Of a stretch of DNA of 64,000 nucleotides, positions 1-10,266 are shown piece by piece. The stretch's first letter is position 1; the number at the start of each line of letters is the position of its first letter. The stretch covers positions 248,001-312,000 of the forward strand of contig JAUPSS010000005.1 of NCBI GenBank assembly GCA_040285825.1. Direction: 5' to 3'. Both the position numbers and the translations under genes were made by a program. This DNA is from Eukaryota sp. TZLM1-RC (Eukaryota > Metamonada: BaSk clade). The notes beneath the pieces were generated by a model. It ran no database searches and had not been told where the DNA came from. It was given only the letters and a program-made list of their open reading frames with translations.

Positions 1-1031
1 AATGGGACGATAATCATTGAACCAAGATTTCCTCTACAAAATCTTGATCTGCTTGCCGTCTAGCTAAAGCTTCTCTTATTCGATTGAAAAACTGTGGTGA
101 TCTATTAATAATGGCAAATTGAATCCGTGAACGCCATAAAAATATCAAATCTTTTCATTGTTTTTTCTTGCACCATTTTTTGGAAATCATCCAAAAAAGT
201 TTCTGCTTCAACTGTTAATCTTCCATTTATCGAAAATGGGAAAGTAATAAAAACCAGCTGTGTATTTCTATCGACATTAGCCTCTTCAATATCTTTATCA
301 TATTTTCTATGTTTCTCTTTTGTTTTAAAATCCAGAACAGCCACAGGATTAAGTTTTCTTCCGTGAACCAAAGTATCGTTTACAACATTACATGAGACAA
401 AGTCAACAATAGCTTCAGAATTATCAATCCAATCACAGTATACATCACCTCTATCATCAGAACCAAAATTATTCAGAGAAAGTGTTTCCTTCAGCAGGGG
501 CTCTTTGATACACGATATTCTTGCAGTTTGAGCCATATTGAAAACAGTGTCTCTAACAGCATCATGTAATGAAGAACGATAAGTTATCAATTTAGAACAA
601 TTCAGAGCATGGCGCAAAGTGAGTTGAGGTGAATTCGAACAAATACATTTTTCTTTTGATAATAATTGATTAATGGGGATATTCAAATATAATCTAATTT
701 TTGTTACAAATGCTTCATTAGTGGCACACAATCCAAATCTTCGTGGTACAATGGTTACAAAAAGTGAAGAATCTGATGACTTACTTTCACAAACACCCTT
801 TTCCATTAACAATGAGTGAAGATCTTGATTTAAAACAGCCGAGCTGTATATATTATCATAAAGATCATTTTCATACCTTCCAGTCAATCGTTTCTGTAAT
901 GTTCGAAGAGTGTACTTCAAATTTAAAACATTCTTTTCTGGAATATTGCCATTGAATGATTGGGGAAAGCATCGACCCCATTTTTCTGTATCAATTTTTG
1001 AAAATCTTTGAGTTCTTTCTTTTGACTCCAT
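1..1031 (-). mobile_element. Non-LTR (RLE) retrotransposon, group A, copy 1 (5'-truncated, runs off window)
   Basis: The minus-strand reading frame 105-1031 (308 codons) is the C-terminal part of a LINE polyprotein. Visible are a CxC-x8-HxxxC knuckle (CICSNSPQLTLRHALNC), then SSLHDAVRD, an EPLL motif, RGDVYCDW followed by AIVDF (the D...D core of a restriction-like endonuclease), and KHRKYDKD. The reverse transcriptase part is missing. It is nearly identical to the copy at 7113-8259, but its last codons are disrupted: copy 2 reads through to DFVEEILVQ, while here the frame shifts at FMAFTDS. Similarity to copy 2 stops just upstream of KIDTEKWG (about position 1000), so residues before that point may be host sequence. 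The 3' end lies outside the window. The RLE assignment rests on motif spacing, not on a database search. Confidence 0.75.
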
Positions 1032-1149
1032 TGGAATCAGAAACTGATTCAGGCATCAACAAGAAAGAATAGAAGCAATGATCGCAGTTCAGCCAGGTTT
1101 TAAGTTAAACGGTTTTATGTAGAGGAATGAAGAAAGAAAATATTTTCAA

Positions 1150-1565
1150 AATATTTGTATGACCTTGATGTTGCCATTAATAAAATTGCACCATAAATTT
1201 GGTGTCAATGTTTTCCCGACTCAGTTCAAGAGATTCCTCCACGAAATTAAGTTAATTTAAAATATTGTGTGAAGAAGCTTCAACAAAAACTGACAGTAAT
1301 ATTTGAAGGCTTGGATTATGAAGTACGTCTTGGCATGGCCACGCGAAAAAATCCCGCTTCTGCAAATTTTTTACTGGATGCTTGTGATAGTTCTGCCTCT
1401 TGTTTAATTAATCAAGTACCAAAAGTTTATGGTTTGTTTCTCAATAACCCTTGTTTTTTATTATCTATGCGTCTTCGATCTTTTATTTGGCCTGTCAATC
1501 TTCCTCATAAATTAATTTGTAAATGTGGAAAGACTGTCACTCCAACCAATTTATTTAATTGTAAT
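1150..1565 (+). mobile_element. Older group B LINE, left half, split by a nested insertion
   Basis: The plus strand encodes a degraded stretch equivalent to the end of the RT and the knuckle region of group B elements: IWCQCFP, VQEIPP, KKLQQKLTVIFEGLDYEVRLG, VPKVYGLFL, MRLRSFIWPVNLPHKLICKCG. It carries stop codons before 1269. The frame breaks off at the knuckle (TNLFNCN) exactly where the minus-strand element 1566-3079 begins, and the same protein resumes at 3093. It is therefore the left half of one older copy. Confidence 0.8.
1553..1565. repeat. 13-bp target-site duplication, left copy
   Basis: The 13-mer atttaattgtaat here is repeated exactly at 3080-3092, immediately beyond the other end of the minus-strand LINE 1566-3079. 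Removing the insert and one copy of the 13-mer rejoins the host LINE coding sequence through its knuckle (...LFNCK / HFITF...). Confidence 0.85.
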
Positions 1566-3079
1566 TTTTTTTCCTTATTTATTTTTATTCAACAACAAAT
1601 ATGAAATACACAATTAAAACTCCACATCCTCAAAACCTGCCTCCCCTACATCAAAACAATTAATCGCTAAAGATTCAGAAAATTTCCCAAAAGAAGATAG
1701 TGAATCAGAAATTAGTGTTACCATTCCCTTAAAAATAGAAAATACAATCCTGTTTTGCCAGTAAACACGATTGAAAATTCTTCCAGTTCTTTCCTTTACA
1801 ACTACAACAAAATCCTCAAGGAAAGCCATAGCAGCCTTACCTAGAGATCCAAGCAAAGAAAAAACAAATGGACATAAATTATATTGGGCATGAGAATTTT
1901 CATTAACCGAGGAAATGGGTTTCGCATATTTAGCAATTTTATATTTTTCGCCTGCAAGAAGAGGATTATTTACATCCGAGTTAATGAAATGTTCGTTAGA
2001 GGAATTACAAGGGTCAATAGACATGGCGTCCAAAATAGTAAAACTACCATTTAAACCAGGAACAACTAGATCACCTCTAGTCAGACCCATAGAAGCTCTG
2101 TTGTAACGCGTACTATCAATATTGGGATCATCAAGAATTAATTTTGATAACAGCGGTTCTAAAAAGGAATCTACTCGATATGATTTGCACATTACATAAA
2201 TTTGGTCCCTGACGTTATTATGCACTTTGTTTCTAAACGTAATGAAATGTTTACAGTTCAAAAGATGAGTAAACAAAAGAGGTTTACCACATTTACAAGT
2301 TAAATGATTGGGCAAATTGTTTGGCCACAGAAAACAACGAAAACGCATGTTTAGAAGCCATTCATTGTCTTTTAACAAAAGTCCATAAACAGAGGGAACT
2401 TGAGTTACTAAAGCAGCAGCTGAACTATCACGAATATCCTTTAAAGAATTACCGAAAGCGGGATTTTTAGTTTTGGCCAAGCCAAGTCTTACTTCATAAT
2501 CCAAGCCTTCTTATAATTTAACCAGATGGTGCTGAAGCTTTTTCAAGCAAAAACGTAAATTTGGAAGTGATCGGGTGGGAATTTCTTGAACATTTTGAGG
2601 AAAACACTGAATCCAGATATCACTAGGCAAATTATCTAATTCGATTTGAAGTTGATTCAAATAAAAATTTGATTCACCATTGATCAGATGAACATCAAAA
2701 GGGAACCTTTGGAAAAATTCAAAAACAAAATTTTTACCACCTCCCAAAAATGCTGCTTTACACAGAATCGAAGATTTGGTGAATCCAATGCCACCCAAAT
2801 CTGCTGAACAAAATACATGACTTCGAATTAAAGATTCATTTACTTCTAATAAAAAAGAAAAAAATTTGACTCGAAGTTTGTTAAAAGATCTGCAAAAATT
2901 GAGAGATACCGAAGGGGGAGTTGACCTTAAAATATGAGTGAATTTTCCAGAATAACAAATTTTTAAAATAAAAAATTTGATGTGTTTCTCAATGTCACAT
3001 TCAGCAATAAAACTAAGATCCTTGTCAAACTTCTCCAATAAATTGTTTAACCGGGAATAAATTTCATCCAAATTGCCAA
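1566..3079 (-). mobile_element. Group B LINE, 5'-truncated, nested insertion (1514 bp)
   Basis: The minus strand reads through the RT C-terminal region (IEKHIKFFILKICYSGK, LGGIGFTKSSILCKAAFLGGG, about 3070-2511). After one frameshift near 2510 it continues through YEVRLGLAKTKNPAF, LTCKCGKPLLFTHLLNC, HNNVRDQIYVMC, EPLL, TRGDLVVPGLNGSF-ILDAMS and WQNRIVFSIFKGM (2504-1614). It ends after a TAA stop with a short 3' UTR containing TTGAATAAAAATAAA and a run of eight A. A 13-bp duplication flanks it. The sequence is almost identical to the copy at 55665-56530, so this family moved recently. RT motifs A-C are absent because of 5' truncation. Confidence 0.9.
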
Positions 3080-3092
3080 ATTTAATTGTAAT
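3080..3092. repeat. 13-bp target-site duplication, right copy
   Basis: Exact repeat of 1553-1565, directly beyond the truncated 5' end of the nested LINE. Confidence 0.85.
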
Positions 3093-3745
3093 CGTTTTAT
3101 TACTTTTATATGAAAAGTGCATGATGCAGTTCGTGATCAGCTTTATTGTATGTCTCAAGTGCTACAAGATTGAATCTTTTTTAGAACCTTTGCTTTCAAA
3201 TTTGGCTGATGAATCTGACAGAAATTCTTTTGGTGACAACCGTGGTGATGTGCTAGTTCCCGGACTTGATGGATCAATGATCATTATTGATGTCAGATCT
3301 ACTGATGTATCAAACAGCTCAAATGAAAAACTGGCACAATCTTATAATTCACCTTTACGAAGAGCTGAAGAAACGAAAATTATTAAGTACACAGAAAAAA
3401 TCAATAATCTGAATTCCAACTCACATGCTCAATACATTCTTTGTCCTTTTGCTTTTTCTTTATTTGGAACCTTGGGTAAAGCTGCGTTATCTTTTTTGGA
3501 CGATTTCTCATCTATTGTCAATAATGGAACTGGAAGAATATTTGACCGAACCTTTTGGCAAAACAGAATTGTATTTTCTATTTTTAAGGGAATGTATAGT
3601 CTTGTTTCTAGCTCTTTGTTATCACTAGGAAAATTTTATGAAGAAAGAGCTGTAGGTAAGTTTTCAATAGTAGATGTGGAGTTTGAGGAGATTGATTTTT
3701 AGTCTTTTATAATTTTGTTTGAATAAAATATGTATCAAGAAATAT
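3093..3745 (+). mobile_element. Older group B LINE, right half
   Basis: Continuation of the host copy begun at 1150. It reads HDAVRDQL-like sequence, IESFLEPLLSNL, NRGDVLVPGLDGSMIIIDVRS (RLE core), HAQYILCPFAFSLFGTLGKAA, FWQNRIVFSIFKGM and ends VDVEFEEIDF with TAG at about 3702. A short 3' UTR with TTTGAATAAAATA follows. The frame is open over about 180 codons, so decay is modest apart from the insertion. Confidence 0.85.
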
Positions 3746-3868
3746 TTATCAGAAATGTCAATTTCCAATAATTCAACCACATCCACATGTTTAAACTTAA
3801 CCATCCGCAGATGATTTGTAGATCAAAATTCGTTGGATTTAGAGACTCTTATTGAGGTCTTTTAAAAG

Positions 3869-3979
3869 CTAGAGGTCTGTTTTCAAAAAGTACTCGCTTA
3901 CTGCAACCTCCCACTGGTTTCTTGATGCAGAGATATCTCTTGACCAAACCATCCCACATTCTGGACATGTAAGATAGAC
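3869..3979 (-). pseudogene. Fanzor/TnpB-like nuclease, C-terminal fragment (relic iv)
   Basis: About 36 codons on the minus strand contain CPECGMVWSRDISASRN (motif at about 3917-3962). This is the second half of the TnpB/Fanzor zinc ribbon (CxxC) joined to the RuvC-III signature (W-x-RD-x-x-A-x-x-N). The rest of the protein is missing. The frame is fused directly to a LINE fragment at 3980. The match is short but has the family's spacing, and three better relics in this window support it. Confidence 0.55.
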
Positions 3980-4108
3980 TTTACTCCAGATTTCAGGAGG
4001 CAAACAATCAAGAGCATTTTCAAGGTCTCTTAAATAATTACTTCTTGTAGAATTCAATAAATTAACATCATTTGGAAAACGGTTGCAAAATTTGAAAACA
4101 AAATTTTC
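3980..4108 (-). mobile_element. Small LINE fragment (RT C-terminal region)
   Basis: The minus strand encodes KNFVFKFCNRFPND, LRDLENALDCLPPEIWSK, matching the region between RT and knuckle in the group B copies at 44916-45050. It ends abruptly at 3980, where Fanzor-like sequence begins in the same reading frame. Confidence 0.7.
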
Positions 4109-4396
4109 TTAACTCTTTGCTATTTTTCTTATAATTTAATGTACAGGAACAAAGAAAACACTGAGACCACACTTGCATTTGTAATCCAACATAACATCGC
4201 CATAAGTTACCACTATAAGTATTGATATTGTACCCTCTCCTTGCTGTCTTACAATGTTGCTTTCATTCATTATTAAAAGCATCTTGGTAGAATGTTCTCC
4301 GAATAACATCTGCATATAACACCGTTGTCACAAACTTTTCCATTGGGTAAATAAAGAAAACCACAGTTATGAACAAACTTTATTCAAAATAAATAA

Positions 4397-6527
4397 CTAC
4401 AAATACTTTTTAAACCAGCCATCTTCATGGAAAATAATGTCCATCCAATGAAGCCAGTCAAGAGGATGAGTGACCCAATGGGATCCTCGTTCGAAGAAGA
4501 CCAATCTAGAGGGAACTCCACGCCTCTGTAAACCTTGGAATAACATCATGTTTTGGTGTTTGTCAATTCGGAAATCATTATCACCGTGAATTAAAAGCAT
4601 GGGAGTATTGATGTCATTAATATAATTGATTGGTGAACATTTCTTGTAACTTTCAGGCTCAACAGGGTCCATTGGAGAACCTCCAAATTCATGTTCAGCA
4701 AAGAAAAGCTAGAGTTAGAGCAAGAAAAACTTGACAAACCTCTTCAGTAGTGTAATAAAATGAAGTGAAATCTACCAATCCACAGTGAGAGACGGCAGCC
4801 TTGAACTTACCAGTGTTAACCAAAAAGTTGGTGGAGAAACCTCCATAAGAAGCACCCATGATACCAATGCGGGAACCATCAATCCAATCAAACTTCTTGA
4901 TAGTTTCCGTTAAGAATTCCATATCATCAACCATCAAGGGTTCATTACACCATCTACCAGAAACAGCGTCAGTAAACTCTGTTGAATAACCAGTGCTTCC
5001 ACGGGGATTGACTAAAATGATAGGATAATGGGCAGCAAAAACAGCTACTGGCCAACGATAAGAAAAGGGACTGCCCCAGAAACCTTGGGGACCCCCATGG
5101 AGGGTGAGGATAGCAGGGTGTTCTTGTCCTTTATCTAAATGGGGAGAAGAGAGGATCCATCCTTGAACATCGGTCCCATCAGAGGTGGTGAGCCACATTT
5201 CCTCAATGATTGTTTTGTCAATTTCCGATAAGAATTTAGTATTGACATGGGTAACTTGGGTGGATTCAGCGGTCTTGGTATTAATAACAAAGACTTCATT
5301 TGGTCTATTCCAATCACTGGACAACACGTAAGCATTATCATCAACAACAGTGACGATTCCGAGAACTGAGCCATTTTCAAATGAAATAGGTTCCCCGAAA
5401 GGACGGTCAATTGGCATGCTGAATAATCGTTGGTGACCTCTATCAGTGGCAGTGAAATAAATAACATTGCCATCAACGTAATAACTATCAGGAGACTTAG
5501 TCCAAGCGTCCAAGAAGCGACGAACTTGACCAGTTTCAAGATCCAACATTACCAAGGTGTTCTTATCGGCTTCCATTTGCTCACGACTCATTGTCAAATA
5601 GAACAACTTCTTTCCGTCAGCAGAGAAAGAAGGTTGCTGCTTACGAGCCCTGTTCTGACAAGTAATACATTGATGGGGTTTGGTTTGGTTTACGGGGGCC
5701 ATAAAGATGTTCCAATCAGTGTTCCAGGCATAGTCTTGTGTATCTAATTGATAATTGAGCACGATTTTGGGTTCCGTGGGGTGGAAATTAAAAGCTTCAG
5801 CCCCGCTGAAAGGGCGAGGACCACAATTGGCATTAATGCCATGCATCACATTAAATGGTTTTCCCTTGAGTTTAAACACACCTCTGTGAAACTGAATCTC
5901 TTGGGTGTAAACGTGATCATAAAGGGGTCCATGCTGCAGATCGCTACTTCTCCATTCACTCCAATGGCGAATCATTAGTTTATCGTACTCTCTGGTTTTG
6001 TGCTTGAGGTTGGATCTGCGGTCGATTTCCTTCCGGGTTTCGTCCATGTCCAAATTGGCAAAAGTACTTGCGGAGAAAGCAATCATTTTCTTATTGGGAT
6101 GAAATTTGAGATTGGAAACATCAAGGGGATAATCAGACACCTGGCGATGTTCAGAGGCTTCATGGTCACTGACAACAGTGTACCAGATTTGCGAAGACCC
6201 AGATTTGGTGGATACATAGAAGAGGGCGGCCTGTTGACCATTCATATGTATGATGTTGAGGTCCCCATAAGAAACACCAACCTCTGGGCGAATAATTTCG
6301 TAAACACGGGTGTTGGACAAGTCAATGCCGTAGACGCCAGTAGCGAAAGCTTCAGCTTTGTGGTCCCAATGACTGCTGGTATAAGCCATGAACCTGTTGG
6401 ATCCAGGTACATCATGAACAGCAACAGAACCAAGTCTTCCAAGATCTATTACGTCTTTGGTCTCCCAAGGACGTGCAGTCACGTTGAGAAGAACCAACGA
6501 AAGAAACACTAGAACAAATTGATGCAT
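4397..6527 (-). CDS. Secreted prolyl-oligopeptidase-family (S9) serine peptidase, DPP5/acylaminoacyl-peptidase type
   Basis: Two exons, 6527-4740 (596 codons) and 4708-4397 (103 codons plus stop), give a 699-residue protein. The first ~18 residues (MHQFVLVFLSLVLLNVTA) look like a signal peptide, so the enzyme is probably secreted or lysosomal. Residues ~40-440 resemble the S9 beta-propeller and ~455-699 an alpha/beta hydrolase. The expected catalytic triad is visible: Ser560 in GASYGGF, Asp641 in HGDNDFRI and His673 in RGSHWV. HGGPQGFWGSPF and NPRGSTGYS are the oxyanion-region motifs of the family. The family cleaves dipeptides or acyl-amino acids from short peptides; the exact specificity cannot be read. 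Without splicing the frame ends at VCQVFLALTLAFLC. Splicing restores TTEE-LFFAEHEFGGSP, the conserved family sequence around the exon junction. Confidence 0.9.
4709..4739 (-). other. 31-nt spliceosomal intron in the S9 peptidase gene
   Basis: On the minus strand the intron begins GTTTGT and ends TCTAACTCTAG. Its removal joins codons for TTEE to LFFAEHEF in frame and recovers the conserved S9 sequence and the downstream Asp and His of the triad. The CTAAC branch-like motif lies only a few bases from the terminal AG. Confidence 0.88.
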
Positions 6528-7007
6528 ATAAATGGTAGTCTAAGAAATTACTGTGAATTTAACTTATCATGCATTCCCCTATGAAATTCACTCCTGTTTT
6601 CAACTTTCTCAATGTCTACTCACAGGCTGTAAGAGACATATAGCGTCATTTGACAAAGACAATCATGATCTTCATCAAAGGGCTACCTCACTTAAATACA
6701 CCTACTGCTTTCACAGAACAAAGCCTTGCGACTTGAGGTATCTAAGTGGATCTACCAAATGCTACTAAGGCATTTATAGATCTGTCTCAAAAGTTTTTAA
6801 AAAAAATTAAAAAACTCAAAATAAAATATAAGTTTTTCAAAAGTTTAGTTTCTGTATGCACAGGTTTCCCATTCATCTCCTCAACAGAGCTTCTGGGACA
6901 ATGTATCTTTCTGACCACAATTGAAATAAAATTGAAATTAATAAATTTGAGGAATTTAAGAAATTAAACACGAAGAGGAACTATTTTGGACACCTAACAA
7001 AATATGC
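6528..7007. other. Intergenic, upstream of the S9 peptidase; no gene seen
   Basis: AT-rich sequence. Two short open frames (6553-6768 and 6746-6967) have low-complexity, Lys-rich or unstructured translations without recognisable motifs. I see no tRNA-like fold or element end here. Confidence 0.5.
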
Positions 7008-7112
7008 GAAAGCGGGATTATCATTTTTGGCCAAGCCAAGACGAACATTGAAATCCAAGTCCTCAAAAATTATTGTTAATTTTTGTTGCAATTTTTTAAC
7101 ACAATACCTGTA
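7008..7112 (-). mobile_element. Group B LINE fragment (~35 codons)
   Basis: The minus strand encodes YCVKKLQQKLTIIFEDLDF and NVRLGLAKNDNPAFA, equivalent to 45055-45155 in the long group B copy. It abuts the 3' tail of the group A element at about 7113, which suggests that element landed in or beside an older group B copy. I could not find a matching piece on the far side. Confidence 0.7.
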
Positions 7113-8259
7113 ATATATTTGTATTTATTGAACATGCACACTTAATTAAATTAACTCATAACTAATGGGACGACTATCATTGAACCAAGATTTCCTCTAC
7201 AAAATCTTGATCTGCTTGCTGTCTGGCTAAAGCTTCTCTGATTCGATTGAAAAACCGAGGTAATCTATTAATAATGGTAAATTGAATCCGTGAACGCCAT
7301 AAAAAAATTTCAAATCTTTTCATTGTTTTTTCTTGCACCATTTTTTGGAAGTCATTCAAAAAAGTTTCTGCTTCAACTGATAATCTTCCATTTATCGAAA
7401 ATGGGAATAAAAAAATGGCAATAAAAACCAGCTGTGTATTTCTATCGACATTAGCCTCTTCAATATCTTTATCATATTTTCTATGTTTCTCTTTTGTTTT
7501 AAAATCCAGAACAGCCACAGGATTAAGTTTTCTTCCGTGAACCAAAGTATCGTTTACAACATTACATGAGACAAAGTCAACAATAGCTTCAGAATTATCA
7601 ATCCAATCACAGTATACATCACCTCTATCATCAGAACCAAAATTATTCAGAGAAAGTGTTTCCTTCAGCAGGGGCTCTTTGATACACGATATTCTTGCAG
7701 TTTGAGCCATATTGAAAACAGTGTCTCTAACAGCATCATGTAATGAAGAACGATAAGTTATCAATTTAGAACAATTCAGAGCATGGCGCAAAGTGAGTTG
7801 AGGTGAATTCGAACAAATACATTTTTCTTTTGATAATAGTTGATTGATGGGGATATTCAAATATAATCTCATTTTTGTTACAAATGCTTCATTAGTGGCA
7901 CACAATCCAAATCTTCGTGGTACAATGGTTACAAAAAGTGAAGAATCTGATGACTTGTTTTCACAAACACCCTTTTCCAATAACAATGAGTGAAGATCTT
8001 GATTTAAAACCACCGAGCTGCATATATTATTATAAAGATCATTTTCATACATTCCAGTCAATCGTTTCTGTAATGTTCGAAGAGTGTACTTCAAATTTAA
8101 AACATTCTTTTCTGGAATATTGCCATTGAATGAGTGGGGAAAGCATCGACCCCATTTTTCTGCGTCAATTTTTGAAATTTCTTCATTTAATGCAAAAACA
8201 GTGGAACTTTGCGTTGTCATCAATAAATCTTCCCAATCTGCAAAATTTTCGGTTTGCAT
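7113..8259 (-). mobile_element. Non-LTR (RLE) retrotransposon, group A, copy 2 (best group A copy)
   Basis: An uninterrupted 360-codon minus-strand frame (8259-7177) is the C-terminal part of the group A polyprotein. It shows KWGRCFPHSFNGNIPEKN, TIVPRRFGLC, the knuckle CICSNSPQLTLRHALNC, LHDAVRD, EPLL, RGDVYCDW-AIVDF (RLE core), KHRKYDKDIEEA and the C-terminus NRIREALARQQADQ, DFVEEILVQ. The 3' UTR carries TTCAATAAATA. The RT is missing, as in copy 1. The two copies differ at few positions over about 900 bp but differ completely upstream of about 8180. The first ~25 codons here (MQTENFADWEDLLM...) may therefore be host sequence or true element sequence. Confidence 0.8.
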
Positions 8260-9440
8260 GTTTTCTTCAATTCAAAACCATCATTCAAACTTATTCCAAG
8301 AACAATCTTCATTGTTAAGATCCTTTACAGACGTCCTAGAGTCCTCGAATAATTGGCCACCAATCTTTGTGAGCCCATTTCTCCTCTAGAACAATACGTA
8401 GCTTTGAAGCTAGTTTCTTTGTGGTCTCTGGAACGCTACTGGTCTTCACTCAATTGAATTCCAAGAGTCTATGATTTCTGTGAATCCAAACAAGAATTCG
8501 TGACATTAACGTCAAAGTATTTGTGGAAAACGTAAAATCAATAAACCCACATTCTCAATTATTATTAAAAAAAGCGAGATCGTCTGGCGTTGAAGAAACA
8601 GGTACTGGAGGAGCATTATCCACAGAGTGAATAGATCATTCAATAAACGTGCTGAAACAGGTGTAAAGTTGCCGTCTCAGTCCTGAATTCAAATCATAGA
8701 ATATCCAGCCAGGTATATGAGGAGTATGAGTATCTCTTATTTCCCCAAAATGCGAAAGAAAAGGCATGGGGAGAGGTCTAAATAATTTTTATGATGATTT
8801 TCTGTACCATCAGCTTGTATTGATAAAAGATTGTTATTATCACATAAAACTTGTTTTGCATTTGGTTTCTTTGTTGTTAATTAATTTCCAAGTAAAGTTC
8901 TATTTTTATGAATTGAAAAATCTGCCAGCTGGTAAGTCACCAATGCAGTTTGATGGATATAAGCTATATAAACGGAACTGGAATAATAAAAAAGATACAT
9001 TCAAGACTGTTGCAAGGTTGGCTACCTTACTCTGAATTCAACCACATGTTAAAAAGAACCTATATTTCATTTACACAACTTTCTAATTAACATCATCTAT
9101 TAATAAAACAAAATGGTTACTTTTACACACTTGTTACATTGTTATCTTTTCAAAGTGTTCAAGTATGTACTTTTAGAAATACATACATGAAATAACAAAT
9201 CGAATTAATATGTTGATTTGTTGGTATGTAGAAATTCAATTTGCAGGTTGAAATTCTAATAACAATTATTGAAATGTATTAATGATGTCTGTAAGTTGTG
9301 CTGGGAGTATTTATCAAACAGTGAATTTTGGAAAGAATTTGACACATTTATCCAGGAGACAATCAAATTACGGTGAATGACATAAACTAGCAGGTCGCTT
9401 ATAGCAACACAAAATGAAGTTCAATTATTGAACAATCAAA
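8260..9440. other. About 1.2 kb without a recognisable gene
   Basis: No open frame longer than about 90 codons. The one at 8766-9035 (+) encodes a Tyr/Leu-rich N-terminus and GYKLYKRNWNNKKDTFK with no motif I can name. No LINE, Fanzor or LTR signature was found on either strand. Confidence 0.45.
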
Positions 9441-9683
9441 CTTGCCTCATTTTATCTACATCCACCACTAGTCTCAACGTGTTACTACTATTTGACATTT
9501 TTGTGCTAATAGCCGATGTCCTACGAAGATCGTTCATCGTCTTTGATGTTGTCAGATGATGATATAGGTGAATTACCCCTGTCTAGGTCACCCTTCAATG
9601 AAACACACATGAGCATATCCCAGTCCGTTCGTTCTTCTCAAGAAATAAACAAGAAAAAGGCTGAAATGGAGAGGAAAAATTAG
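9441..9683 (+). pseudogene. 3'-truncated duplicate of the coiled-coil gene at 34984-35958, including its promoter
   Basis: A start codon at 9516 opens 55 codons ending in TAG. The first ~40 residues (MSYEDRSSSLMLSDDDIGEL..., NETHMSISQSVRSS) match the N-terminus of the 324-residue coiled-coil protein encoded at 35958-34984. Similarity also covers the ~75 bp upstream, including gtgctaatagccgATGTCC. After QSVRSS the sequence departs into EINKKKAEMERKN and stops, so only promoter plus 5' coding sequence was duplicated. A tiny peptide could still be expressed, but nothing shows that it is. Confidence 0.75.
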
Positions 9684-10266
9684 TTCTTTGTTTTTTGTTG
9701 TATTTATTATTTTGCAATAAAAATTTGTAATTTTTTTGAACGTAATTCCCAATTTTTACTAATTCTTGGACAACACAATAATTTTCAACAAACAACCGGT
9801 TTGTTATTCAAATGTTTACAAACAGAATGAAAAAGAGTCCAGTTGAATAGAATTTAAAAGTTTCACTGACCATTTGGCTTTCATGTGTGTGTCACAATGG
9901 AGCAGGTTTGGCAATTTTTCTAAAACACTACACCTTAATTTGGTTAGAAACAAAAAAGATAATGCTGATACATTAGTTTATTTGCAGCGAAAACAATGAC
10001 AAAATATGGGACAAATACCAGTAAAATGACGCAATACGGAAATGTATTTTTTTCCATTACGGTGTGTCTTTTTGACTTTGTCGAATAAGATGTGTTTAGT
10101 GGAGAAGAATTTATCACCCCTTTCTTTCGTTTCACTTAAGGTGTGTTCGAGTTGCTTTTATTCATGTGATGATCATCCATGCTCTTGGTCCGTGTTTCTG
10201 AACTCTGATGAGAGAGCGTTCATCTCTGATTCTTTCTTCTTTTGAGAACGAGCTAATCTCAGAACA
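9684..10266. other. Intergenic region upstream of EF2
   Basis: About 580 bp, AT-rich at the distal end and more balanced near the EF2 start. A pyrimidine-rich tract (gattctttcttcttttgag) lies just upstream of the EF2 ATG, plausible as an initiator or 5' UTR region for a highly expressed gene. No coding motif was recognised. Confidence 0.4.

Noticed and set aside
4695-4739. Unspliced C-terminus of the S9 peptidase (VCQVFLALTLAFLC stop)
   Set aside because: It reads into the 31-nt intron; splicing recovers the conserved sequence and the rest of the catalytic triad.
6000-6512. 170-codon plus-strand frame inside the S9 peptidase
   Set aside because: Antisense shadow; no independent start context or motif.
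8766-9035. Possible small gene (89 codons)
   Set aside because: No motif, low-complexity N-terminus and no support from neighbours; kept only as part of an unassigned region.
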